DNA of 7,387 nt, taken from Litorimonas sp963922935. GTDB lineage: Bacteria > Pseudomonadota > Alphaproteobacteria > Caulobacterales > Maricaulaceae. This document shows, piece by piece, positions 1-6,134 of this stretch. Position 1 is the first letter of the stretch; each line of letters begins with the position of its first letter. The position numbers were made by a program, and so were the translations under genes. The stretch is from assembly GCA_963922935.1 (NCBI GenBank), contig CAWUKE010000108.1, positions 1-7,387 of the forward strand, read 5' to 3'. Below the pieces are notes generated by a model. The model made no database searches. It was not told the origin of the DNA and saw nothing but the letters and a program-made list of their open reading frames with translations.

Positions 1-1
1 C

Positions 2-1477
2 CATGGTCGTAAGCTGAACGGTGGGTCGCGGACGTTCCGCGCCAATGCCATCGCGCAAGGCACTGGCGGTCTTGTTGATGGCTTTGACCGCTTCACAGCG
101 CAAGCTGACGCCCCACAAATTCTGGACGTCAGTAATTTTGGCGCCAGCGCGAAGATCAACTACGCGCTCGGCAACGGGACGCTGACCTCTGTTTCCGCTT
201 ATGAAACCGTCAGTATTGACGCACGCGGCGATGTGGATGGTGGCTTCGGGGCGGGTTTCCTCGGTTTCTCTTCACCGGGTTTCATTCCGTTCCCAGCGGA
301 AAGCCAAGACAACATCACCGATCATAGCCAGATCACGCAGGAGCTGCGCTACAACGTGCAAGCGTCAGATGCGGTCAACGTCACACTGGGTGCGTTTTTG
401 TTCCTCGAAGATCTGGAAATTGAAAGCCTGTCTTTTGACACGCTCTTCACTGGCGATGTGAACGGTCGGGCTGTCCAAAATCAGGAAACATCGGCCTATG
501 CCGCGTTCACAAGCGTCGAATATGCAATCAATGATCGCCTGACAGCCACAGGGGGTCTGCGCCTGACGATTGAAGATAAAGACTTTATCGCTCGCCGGAC
601 GCTCGGCCCATTCGGGTCCGGGACGCTCGGTCCCGTGACAGAGGAGTTGAGCGCGACCGTTCTGTCTGGTGACTTCACGCTGGATTACGCTCTGAACGAT
701 GCGGTCAATATCTATGGTCGCTACGCGCGCGGTTTCCGTTCACCAAACGTCCAAGGGCGTATCGTCTTTGGTGATGCGGTCACCGTCGCGGACACGGAAT
801 TCATCGACTCACTCGAAGCGGGCTTTAAGTCTACCTTTATGGGCGGACGCGGTGTTCTGAACGGTGCGGCTTACTTCTACGAAACCAAAGATCAGCAAGT
901 CACAGCCGTTGGCGGGGCCGGGAACTTCAACCAGCTCTTTAACGCGGACAGCGTTCAAGGCGTCGGGATCGAGCTGGATGCCTTCCTGAACCCTACGGAC
1001 AATATCGAGCTGACGGCCGGTTTCTCTATCAATGATACAGAGATCAACGACCCAGACCTCGAAGTTGGCATTTGTGGTTCGCCTTGTACGGTCCTGGATC
1101 CGATCAGCGCGACAACAGGCAACGCTCTTATTGATGGCAATCCGCTACCGCAAGCGCCGAAATATATCGCCAATGCGTCGGCACGTTTCGCCCAGCCGGT
1201 TGGCACAAATGGCGAGCTTTTCATCTTTGGTGATATCGCCCATCGCAGCGAAGTGAACTTCTTCCTCTATGAAAGCGAAGAATTCCGCAGCGAAGCGCTG
1301 ACAGAGATCGGCCTGCGTGGTGGTTACGTCCACAATGACGGCCAGTGGGAAATTGCGGGCTATGTTCGCAACCTGACAGGCGAAGTCGCCCTAGAGGGCG
1401 GCGTAGACTTCAACAACCTGACCGGTTTCTTGAATGAGCCATCCACTTACGGCGTTGAGCTACTGACGCGCTTCTAA
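2..1477 (+). CDS. TonB-dependent outer-membrane receptor, C-terminal beta-barrel part (5' end outside window)
   Basis: The frame is open from the first full codon at position 2 to TAA at 1475-1477, giving 491 visible residues. A full receptor is usually 700-900 residues, so the signal peptide, TonB box and most or all of the plug domain lie off the left edge. What is seen is alternating-hydrophobicity barrel sequence with aromatic strand ends, the TonB-receptor-like segment YARGFRSPN (about 720-750), a receptor-like stretch around IDSLEAGFKS, a NPLPQAPKY segment near 1140, and a C-terminal phenylalanine (LLTRF) as used for BAM-mediated outer-membrane insertion. Such receptors import siderophores, cobalamin, sugars or other large nutrients using TonB-ExbBD energy. 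The ligand cannot be read here: no neighbouring transport or iron gene is visible. A Cys pair (CGSPC, about 1073-1087) lies in what is probably an extracellular loop. A hairpin terminator follows 22 bp after the stop. The family call is firm; the substrate is unknown. Confidence 0.9.
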   Translation, partial: HGRKLNGGSRTFRANAIAQGTGGLVDGFDRFTAQADAPQILDVSNFGASAKINYALGNGTLTSVSAYETVSIDARGDVDGGFGAGFLGFSSPGFIPFPAESQDNITDHSQITQELRYNVQASDAVNVTLGAFLFLEDLEIESLSFDTLFTGDVNGRAVQNQETSAYAAFTSVEYAINDRLTATGGLRLTIEDKDFIARRTLGPFGSGTLGPVTEELSATVLSGDFTLDYALNDAVNIYGRYARGFRSPNVQGRIVFGDAVTVADTEFIDSLEAGFKSTFMGGRGVLNGAAYFYETKDQQVTAVGGAGNFNQLFNADSVQGVGIELDAFLNPTDNIELTAGFSINDTEINDPDLEVGICGSPCTVLDPISATTGNALIDGNPLPQAPKYIANASARFAQPVGTNGELFIFGDIAHRSEVNFFLYESEEFRSEALTEIGLRGGYVHNDGQWEIAGYVRNLTGEVALEGGVDFNNLTGFLNEPSTYGVELLTRF

Positions 1478-1499
1478 GGCGAGTAAGCAGAGACGAGTT

Positions 1500-1528
1500 A
1501 AAAGCCGGGTCGTTTGATCCGGCTTTTT
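1500..1528. terminator. Bidirectional intrinsic terminator between the TonB receptor and the hydrolase
   Basis: An 8-bp GC-rich stem, GCCGGGTC (1504-1511) with GATCCGGC (1516-1523) and one G-U pair, closes a GTTT loop. It is flanked by A residues at 1500-1503 and T residues at 1524-1528, so it reads as stem plus U-tract on both strands. It sits just after the receptor stop (+) and directly after the hydrolase stop (-), so it should end both convergent transcripts. Confidence 0.88.
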
Positions 1529-1530
1529 CT

Positions 1531-2487
1531 TTAGAGGTTTCGTTCTTTCAGCCAGTTCAGCATCACTTTCGAAATCTCTTCCGGCTTTTCCCACATGGCC
1601 CAGTGACCGCATTCAGGGATTGTTACTCGGGTTAGGTCTGGAACCGTGCGGTCCATGTCGTGCGTTGTCGCAGGTGGCAGGAAGGCATCATCTTGAGGGC
1701 TGATCATCAGGCTTGGCACGCGCACGGTTTCGGAAAGACTTTCGGCGAGTTCCCAATTCGGCGTTGTGTTGCGGTAATAGTTCATCCCGGGGAGGAAGCC
1801 TGTTTTCCGATAGGCGTCGGCATAGACTTGTATGTCGTCTTCGGACATCACCATTTCCGCACCCTTAGGTGCACCAGCGTCCAGATAGGCTTGGAACCGC
1901 GTCGGGATATGCGTCATCTTCGGCGTGAGCTTGATGCCCTTTGGGGTCATGCGGAACATATTGCGGAAGAACGCGTCCGCATTGTTGGTGAACAATGCGT
2001 CGATCTCCTCAGGGCGGGCTTCAAAGTCTAAGAAGTAATGCAGATCGCCATAGCGCTTACGAAAGATCGCCATGGGATCGACAGGGGCACGGCCGACATG
2101 CGGCGTACTGATCGAAATGGCGCAGCGCGCGCGATGTTCGATCATCCGAACGGCGTGCCAGAGGATGATGCCACCCCAATCATGGCCCACCATAATCGGT
2201 TTCGCCATGCCGTGATGATCAAGAACAGCTTCCAAATGGGCGACGAGGTTGGCGATGCCGTAATGGTGTAGCCCGCGCGGTGCATCGCTCTGCCCATAGC
2301 CCAGCAGGTCATAGCTCACGACGCGATACCCTGTGCTTGCAAGGATGGGCATGACGGGGCTCCAACTATGGGCGAGCTCTGGCCACCCATGGATTAAGAT
2401 CATAGGGGCCCCGTTCTCGGGTCCCATAGCGTAGGTCGCAATTTGGAACCCATCGCAGGTCGCATACGTAGGATTAGGTAGAGACAT
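1531..2487 (-). CDS. Alpha/beta-fold hydrolase, soluble epoxide hydrolase type
   Basis: The product is 318 residues from ATG at 2487-2485. It is predicted to hydrolyse an epoxide (or related small molecule) to the diol in the cytoplasm through an aspartyl-ester intermediate. Visible motifs are the oxyanion-hole HGWP (33-36), the nucleophile elbow GHDWGG (101-106) with Asp103, a DAFLPP acid segment with Asp267 as likely charge-relay acid, and CGHW with His295 as base. Cap-domain tyrosines that would polarise the epoxide oxygen are present at Tyr151 (HYFLDF) and Tyr238 (MNYYRN), the arrangement known in soluble epoxide hydrolases. An Asp nucleophile argues against an esterase; a haloalkane dehalogenase is less likely because of the cap tyrosines and the Trp immediately after the nucleophile. 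An upstream in-frame ATG at 2769 would add 94 residues but would run antisense through rpsU and has no family resemblance. The chosen start has AAGGG 4-8 bases upstream. The gene diverges from rpsU. The natural substrate is not deducible. Confidence 0.88.
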   Translation of the reverse strand: MSLPNPTYATCDGFQIATYAMGPENGAPMILIHGWPELAHSWSPVMPILASTGYRVVSYDLLGYGQSDAPRGLHHYGIANLVAHLEAVLDHHGMAKPIMVGHDWGGIILWHAVRMIEHRARCAISISTPHVGRAPVDPMAIFRKRYGDLHYFLDFEARPEEIDALFTNNADAFFRNMFRMTPKGIKLTPKMTHIPTRFQAYLDAGAPKGAEMVMSEDDIQVYADAYRKTGFLPGMNYYRNTTPNWELAESLSETVRVPSLMISPQDDAFLPPATTHDMDRTVPDLTRVTIPECGHWAMWEKPEEISKVMLNWLKERNL

Positions 2488-2577
2488 GTCGCCCTTTTGG
2501 CGATCTTCTCGCCGTGCGCCAACCGCAAAAATGGCTTGCGAGTGTGAGGAATCACGCCTATTGCGCCGCCAAACGTT

Positions 2578-2605
2578 GGCTCCACGGGTAACCGAGGAGC
2601 CTTTT
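2578..2605 (+). promoter_or_regulatory. Candidate hairpin upstream of rpsU (attenuator-like)
   Basis: The sequence shows GGCTCC (2578-2583) pairing with GGAGCC (2596-2601), then a symmetrical A-A mismatch, then CGG (2585-2587) with CCG (2592-2594) closing a GTAA loop, which is a GNRA-type tetraloop. Four T residues follow (2602-2605). Read on the plus strand it is a 9-bp stem plus short U-tract, 57 bp before the rpsU ATG. It could be an attenuator or leader structure of rpsU, or a coincidence; the promoter and transcript start are not identified. I know of no described family that it matches. Confidence 0.35.
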
Positions 2606-2622
2606 CCTGTTAGAGCCGTGTC

Positions 2623-2659
2623 GAGCGGCAAACCGAATTTGAAAGAGAGTGAACCGCTC
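2623..2659 (+). promoter_or_regulatory. rpsU: Candidate stem enclosing the rpsU ribosome-binding region
   Basis: GAGCGG (2623-2628) is complementary to CCGCTC (2654-2659), which ends two bases before the rpsU ATG. The 25-base loop holds the purine-rich GAAAGAGAG that is the only Shine-Dalgarno-like stretch for the gene. A 6-bp stem placed so tightly against the start codon could tune initiation, a common device for ribosomal-protein mRNAs. The loop is large and the stem short, so this is tentative. Confidence 0.25.
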
Positions 2660-2661
2660 AC

Positions 2662-2895
2662 ATGGTTGAAATTTACGTCCGTCAGAACAATGTTGATCAA
2701 GCCCTTCGCGCGTTGAAGAAAAAGCTGCAAAACGAAGGCATCCTGCGTGAGATGAAATCCCGCAAGCATTACGAAAAGCCATCTGAGAAGCGCGTTCGCG
2801 AAGCCGCGGAAGCGCAGCGTCGTGCACGCAAGCTCGCCCGTAAGCGCGCCCAGATCGAAGGCCTCGTGCCAAGCAAGAAGAAGCGCCGCCGCTAG
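2662..2895 (+). CDS. rpsU: 30S ribosomal protein bS21
   Basis: The product is 77 residues, a usual length for the alphaproteobacterial form. It reads as S21 throughout: MVEIYVRQNNVDQALRALKK at the N-terminus, the central EGILREMKSRKHYEKPSEKR segment typical of the family, and a Lys/Arg-rich tail ending KKKRRR that contacts rRNA. bS21 is a late-assembling small-subunit protein near the 3' end of 16S rRNA (anti-Shine-Dalgarno region) and aids translation initiation. The gene appears monocistronic: it has its own 174-bp upstream region, a parS site 19 bp after its stop, and a strong terminator. Only a weak purine-rich stretch (about 2641-2649) serves as ribosome-binding site, and two possible hairpins lie in the leader. 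Identification is secure. Confidence 0.97.
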   Translation: MVEIYVRQNNVDQALRALKKKLQNEGILREMKSRKHYEKPSEKRVREAAEAQRRARKLARKRAQIEGLVPSKKKRRR

Positions 2896-2914
2896 GCCTC
2901 TTCTTCAAAACGAT

Positions 2915-2930
2915 TGTTTCACGTGAAACA
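2915..2930. other. parS: parS centromere site (ParB binding site)
   Basis: TGTTTCACGTGAAACA is a perfect 16-bp palindrome with its centre between 2922 and 2923; symmetry stops at the outer bases (T/T). It is identical to the canonical chromosomal parS consensus recognised by ParB/Spo0J across most bacterial phyla. ParB nucleates here, spreads using CTP, and engages ParA and SMC for origin segregation. Canonical parS sites are concentrated near the replication origin, so the window is probably origin-proximal; that placement is inference. The site lies inside the transcribed 3' region of rpsU, between its stop codon (2893-2895) and terminator (from 2932), and at the convergent end of the coq4-like gene. 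No second copy with the full core was found in the window. Confidence 0.93.
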
Positions 2931-2931
2931 T

Positions 2932-2962
2932 AAAAAAAGCCGCCTTTTAGGGCGGCTTTTTT
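2932..2962. terminator. Bidirectional intrinsic terminator between rpsU and the coq4-like gene
   Basis: GCCGCC (2939-2944) pairs perfectly with GGCGGC (2951-2956) around a TTTTAG loop. It is flanked by seven A residues (2932-2938) and six T residues (2957-2962), so a stem and U-tract form on either strand. It should end rpsU transcripts on the plus strand and coq4-like transcripts on the minus strand, whose stop codon is at 2987-2989. It begins one base after the parS palindrome. Confidence 0.92.
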
Positions 2963-2986
2963 ATTGGGTTACTTTCAGCGAGCTGA

Positions 2987-3817
2987 CTACGCCATCGCGA
3001 AGTCTTCATCCGTTTCAGGCGTCTTTTCCGTTGCAAGCGTTGCAAACGGATCAAGTCCTGCGTCACGCATCATGGCGTGAACCTTGGGATATTTCACCAT
3101 CGGTGTGATGTTCATCATCTCGCGCACCTCTTCGAGTGGCCGAGGAAGTAGGTCGACAATATCGTAATGTTCAATCTTTTTGGCAGCCCGTCCGCGCGCG
3201 GCAGCTTCACGCACGGCCCCGATCACTGGCGCACCCTTGGGCGTGTGACGGCGGAACTCCATCGCGCCCATATAGGCAATGAATTGCGTGCCAAACCCAC
3301 TGTGCTGTTGGTAGCTAAAGGCCAGAACGCATTCTTCACCCAGCGCATCGCGACTATAGCCGGTCAGCACGTGCGTTAGGTCATGCGTGTCACGCGTGCG
3401 GTTATTATACCATTTAAAGTCGGGATGACGTGTGTCTTCAATCTGCTCAGCAAAGCGCTCAAATTCATCTACCAAACCTTGCGCGGTGAGGCCCTGACTA
3501 TCCATGAAATGGCAATAGGCGTGAGCTAAGCTACCCTCTGGCATTGCGAGCAAAGTTTCGCGGTCATCGAGAATTGGGACGAGGTTACGGCGTTCCAGAA
3601 AGCGTTTGCGGCCCTCTGGATGCGCAATAAACTTGTTGAACTCTTTATAGAGGTCATTTCCGTTCAAGCTGTTTGTGATGTGAAAGACTTGTGTTGTGTC
3701 TTCTTTGTCAGCGATAAGATTACGAAAGTGCTTCATCGCCTTGAACCAGCGACGCGGGATTTTCGGCACCTCAATCGGGGCGATCTCTCTATTTTGCATG
3801 TCAGCTTGGTAGTTCAT
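2987..3817 (-). CDS. Coq4 family ubiquinone biosynthesis protein
   Basis: The product is 276 residues with no signal peptide. The diagnostic element is at 145-161: His145-Asp146-x2-His149-x11-Glu161 within THDLTHVLTGYSRDALGEE, the metal-binding HDxxH(x11)E motif of Coq4. In eukaryotes Coq4 belongs to the CoQ synthesis complex and has been linked to oxidative decarboxylation at ring carbon C1. All four putative ligands are present. Flanking Coq4-like stretches include HAYCHFMD (99-106) and FSYQQHSGFGTQFIAYMG. The acidic C-terminal tail (from about 264) looks unstructured. The gene lies 39 bp downstream of GST1 on the same strand, so the two may be co-transcribed, and it ends at the terminator beside parS. 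No clear Shine-Dalgarno precedes ATG at 3817-3815; an internal ATG at 3799-3797 (residue 7) is an alternative start and equally lacks one. The family is well supported; the reaction in this organism is inferred. Confidence 0.87.
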   Translation of the reverse strand: MNYQADMQNREIAPIEVPKIPRRWFKAMKHFRNLIADKEDTTQVFHITNSLNGNDLYKEFNKFIAHPEGRKRFLERRNLVPILDDRETLLAMPEGSLAHAYCHFMDSQGLTAQGLVDEFERFAEQIEDTRHPDFKWYNNRTRDTHDLTHVLTGYSRDALGEECVLAFSYQQHSGFGTQFIAYMGAMEFRRHTPKGAPVIGAVREAAARGRAAKKIEHYDIVDLLPRPLEEVREMMNITPMVKYPKVHAMMRDAGLDPFATLATEKTPETDEDFAMA

Positions 3818-3833
3818 GCGTTATTGAATAGTA

Positions 3834-3865
3834 CAAAGTGCTTAATGATAAAACACTCAAAGTGC
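3834..3865. repeat. Short direct repeat CAAAGTGC x2 in the GST1-coq4 junction
   Basis: CAAAGTGC occurs at 3834-3841 and again at 3858-3865, 24 bp apart start to start, in an AT-rich 39-bp intergenic stretch; the second copy overlaps the GST1 stop codon. On the minus strand a TACTAT hexamer lies just before the coq4-like gene. This could be an operator or promoter for that gene, or chance; eight-base repeats carry little weight. Confidence 0.2.
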
Positions 3866-4495
3866 GTATGACGCCCGTTCACGCATGCGCGATAGGTAGG
3901 CATGAAGCGCGGGATGTGTATCCGCTGGCGGTTGTGCTTTGATCCACTTTGCGAAGTCTAAGATCACGGTGAGTGTGATATCGGCTAGCGTGTAGCGATC
4001 CGTCGCCGCGAAGTCTCTGTCCGTCATATATTTTTCCATCCCGTCCAAGAACCAGCCAAGACGAAGGCGACCGCGCTCTGCGAGTTCTGGGATCTGCTCG
4101 AGGTTTTTGGGGCCTGGGAGGGCCCGACCTTTCATGGCGGGGCTGGAATTGCGCAAGGCTTCGGCAATGGCCATCAACCCGCCCATTTCGCATTTCGTAT
4201 TCATAGATAGGATTTCGGCTTTCTCTGCGGGTGTCGTGCCCATCAGGGGCGGATCAGGGTGCAGCGCCTCGACATAGGCAGCGATGCCGATATTCTCTGT
4301 GATGACGACGCCTTCGGCTTCGTGGGTCAGAACAGGGACTGTGGCGGACGGATTGAGCGCGCGGAAGTCTTTGCCCAATTGCTCGCCTTTACGCAGGTCG
4401 ATCTCTACTGTTTCCCACTCGAGGCCTTTTTCGGCGAGAAATATGCGCGCCCGTCGCGGCGAAGGGGCGGTGGAACAATCATAGAGTTTGAGCAT
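3857..4495 (-). CDS. Glutathione S-transferase family protein (GST1)
   Basis: The product is 212 residues, the usual length for a cytosolic GST. The thioredoxin-fold domain (about 1-80) shows APSPRRARIFLAEKGLEWE with Ser12 near the expected catalytic or thiol-stabilising position, the cis-Pro loop VPVL (53-56, Pro54), and TENIGI (66-71), where a Ser usually follows the Glu that binds the gamma-glutamyl group; here it is Asn68. The helical domain contains DRYTLADITLTVILDFAKW (166-184), the N-capping-box helix typical of the fold. It probably conjugates glutathione to electrophiles or reduces them in the cytosol; the substrate is unknown. ATG at 4495-4493 is chosen because the family N-terminus (MLKLYDC) starts there; the 85-residue upstream in-frame extension runs antisense through pirin and resembles nothing. 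It diverges from pirin by 27 bp and is followed by the coq4-like gene. Confidence 0.9.
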   Translation of the reverse strand: MLKLYDCSTAPSPRRARIFLAEKGLEWETVEIDLRKGEQLGKDFRALNPSATVPVLTHEAEGVVITENIGIAAYVEALHPDPPLMGTTPAEKAEILSMNTKCEMGGLMAIAEALRNSSPAMKGRALPGPKNLEQIPELAERGRLRLGWFLDGMEKYMTDRDFAATDRYTLADITLTVILDFAKWIKAQPPADTHPALHAYLSRMRERASYAL

Positions 4496-4522
4496 TGCGT
4501 ATCCGTTGTTTAAAGGTTCCCT

Positions 4523-5401
4523 ATGACTAACGCGATTATCGAACGGCTCAAGCCCAAGGAAAAAGATTTGGGCGAGATGGTCGTGAAGCGCGCCCTGCCT
4601 ATGATCACCCGCCGTAGCGTCGGGCCTTGGGTTTTCTTCGATCATTTTGGTCCGGCAGAGTTCGGACCGGGGCAGGGTATGAATGTTCGCCCACATCCGC
4701 ATATCGGCCTCGCGACGGTGACATATCTGTTCGAAGGCACGATCTGGCACCGCGATTCGCTCGGCTCTGATCTCAATATCAATCCCGGTGCGATCAATCT
4801 AATGGTGGCGGGCGAGGGGATCGTCCACAGTGAACGCACGCGTGAGGCGCAATTGCAAGGCACTTATAAAATGCATGGTCTGCAGCTTTGGCACGCCTTA
4901 CCGAAGAGCGAGGAAGACCGTGAACCCAGCTTTCACCATTATTCCGCAGACGACATTCCTGAAGTCGAGCTCCCCAATGGCGCGAAAGCCCGCGTCATGA
5001 TGGGCGAGGCCTTTGGGGTGACATCGCCGGTGCGGACCTTCGCGCAGACGCTTTACTACGAAGTGGCCTTGCCGGCGGGGGTGAGCGTGACGCTGCCTGA
5101 TGCGCCGGAACGGGGGCTTTACGTTGTCGAAGGTGAAGCTGAGATCGGCGGTGAAACGGCCGGACTCTTTGAAATGAGCATATTAGCGCCGGGAGAGCAG
5201 ACCGTGACAGCCAAAGGACAAACGCGCTTTGCCATTATCGGAGGCGAACCGTTGGGGGAGCGTCATATTCGCTGGAATTATGTCCACTCTGATTTAGACA
5301 AAATCAAAGAGGCGGCAGACCGTTGGCGGGCCGGGGATTATCCGAAAGTCCCCGGAGATGAAGACGAGTTCATTCCTCTCGCAACCAACTTTAAGGTCTG
5401 A
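4523..5401 (+). CDS. Pirin family protein
   Basis: The product is 292 residues, the typical full length of the two-cupin pirin fold. The N-terminal cupin carries the metal site seen in pirins: His58 and His60 in RPHPHIGLATVTYLFEG, His102 and Glu104 in AGEGIVHSERT. Further family segments are GPWVFFDHFGP (34-44), QLWHALP (121-127) and the C-terminal cupin with GLYVVEGEAEIGG (198-210). Pirins are Fe(II)-binding proteins; E. coli YhhW has quercetin 2,3-dioxygenase activity and others act as redox-sensitive regulators, so the role here is open. AAAGG at 4512-4516 precedes the ATG with 6-7 bases spacing and supports this start. It diverges from GST1 over 27 bp and is followed 13 bp later by the exported-protein gene, suggesting a two-gene operon. 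Confidence 0.93.
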   Translation: MTNAIIERLKPKEKDLGEMVVKRALPMITRRSVGPWVFFDHFGPAEFGPGQGMNVRPHPHIGLATVTYLFEGTIWHRDSLGSDLNINPGAINLMVAGEGIVHSERTREAQLQGTYKMHGLQLWHALPKSEEDREPSFHHYSADDIPEVELPNGAKARVMMGEAFGVTSPVRTFAQTLYYEVALPAGVSVTLPDAPERGLYVVEGEAEIGGETAGLFEMSILAPGEQTVTAKGQTRFAIIGGEPLGERHIRWNYVHSDLDKIKEAADRWRAGDYPKVPGDEDEFIPLATNFKV

Positions 5402-5414
5402 GCGTTAGGCGGTC

Positions 5415-6134
5415 ATGAACCGCTTTCTTCTCGGCGCGATCGCGTCTTTTCTGTTTGCTAGTCCGGTCTTTGCCCAGAATGTGACGGGGGTCTTCAGCCC
5501 AACCGTCAGTGAGGACGATCACGCGCTTGAATATCGCGCCGCCGGTGTTTTGGACGCGGATGGTGACAATTTTCTCTGGGCGCAGCGTCTGCATTATGAG
5601 CGGGCCATCAGCGATAATTTCCGCCCACGTATTGTTGTGGCGACAGAAGAAACGGCGTCTAACGAAATCGCGCTCGATTTCATCCGCCTTGAAGCGGTTT
5701 GGCAGATGACGCCTGATGAAAAGTCCCATCAAATGGGTATGCGTTTTGAAGCTCGCTATCGTGAGGACGGACCAGAAGAAATCCGCGCCAACTTTATCAA
5801 TCAGTGGCAGCTTCCCAATCATTGGCGCGCACGGGCCATTTTGATGAACACGCTGCAAGTCGCAGAGCGAACGAATGACGAGCTCCAGTTTCAAGGTCGG
5901 TTCGAACTGTCCCGCAAATTACCAGATCAGGGTATGCGCCTCGGCTTGCATAGCTATGTCGAACTTGGGGATACGAGCGAGATCAAAATCTTCAATGGCG
6001 ACGAAGCGGAGATCGGTCCATTTGTCAGCTTTGATCTGACGGAGAAGGTGAACGTCTATGTCGGCACGCTGCACGGCTTGACCAGCGCGTCTGATGATAA
6101 TCAGGTCCGTATCTTTATCGACCGCGCGTTTTAA
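5415..6134 (+). CDS. Exported protein of unknown family, possible outer-membrane beta-barrel
   Basis: The product is 239 residues. A clear Sec signal peptide is visible: MNR, then a hydrophobic core LLGAIASFLF, then SPVFA with likely signal peptidase I cleavage after Ala20 (VFA-QN), giving a mature protein of about 219 residues. The mature part has many short strands with alternating polar and hydrophobic or aromatic residues (LWAQRLHYERAI, HQMGMRFEARYRED, MRLGLHSYVEL, VNVYVGTLHGL) and ends in Phe (RAF), as small outer-membrane barrels do. No Cys or lipobox is present. I do not recognise a named family. The start follows AGGCGGT (5407-5413) and lies 13 bp after the pirin stop, so co-expression with pirin is likely. 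Its stop codon overlaps that of the convergent VOC gene. Gene reality is near certain from the signal peptide and context; envelope location is well supported; barrel architecture is inference. Confidence 0.88.
   Translation: MNRFLLGAIASFLFASPVFAQNVTGVFSPTVSEDDHALEYRAAGVLDADGDNFLWAQRLHYERAISDNFRPRIVVATEETASNEIALDFIRLEAVWQMTPDEKSHQMGMRFEARYREDGPEEIRANFINQWQLPNHWRARAILMNTLQVAERTNDELQFQGRFELSRKLPDQGMRLGLHSYVELGDTSEIKIFNGDEAEIGPFVSFDLTEKVNVYVGTLHGLTSASDDNQVRIFIDRAF

Noticed and set aside
2488..2661. Sigma-70-type promoters for the divergent hydrolase and rpsU
   Set aside because: They must exist in or near this region, but no -35/-10 pair with convincing match and spacing stood out, so none is reported.
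2488..2769. N-terminal extension of the epoxide hydrolase to ATG at 2769 (94 extra residues)
   Set aside because: It runs antisense through most of rpsU, resembles no hydrolase N-terminus, and a family-like start with AAGGG upstream exists at 2487.
2914..3108. Small plus-strand reading frame beginning MFHVKH
   Set aside because: Its start is the parS palindrome itself and its body is the terminator plus antisense of coq4. MFHVKH is what any parS site encodes in this frame.
3366..3375. CACGTG near 3368 as a second parS site
   Set aside because: Only the six central bases match; the flanking GTTT/AAAC arms required by ParB are missing and it lies in the coq4-like coding region.
4496..4750. 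Extension of GST1 to an upstream ATG (85 extra residues)
   Set aside because: It is antisense to the conserved metal-binding region of pirin, and the GST thioredoxin fold begins at the ATG at 4495.
5391..5894. 167-residue minus-strand frame
   Set aside because: It is antisense to the exported-protein gene, which has a clear signal peptide, and it shows no recognisable domain.
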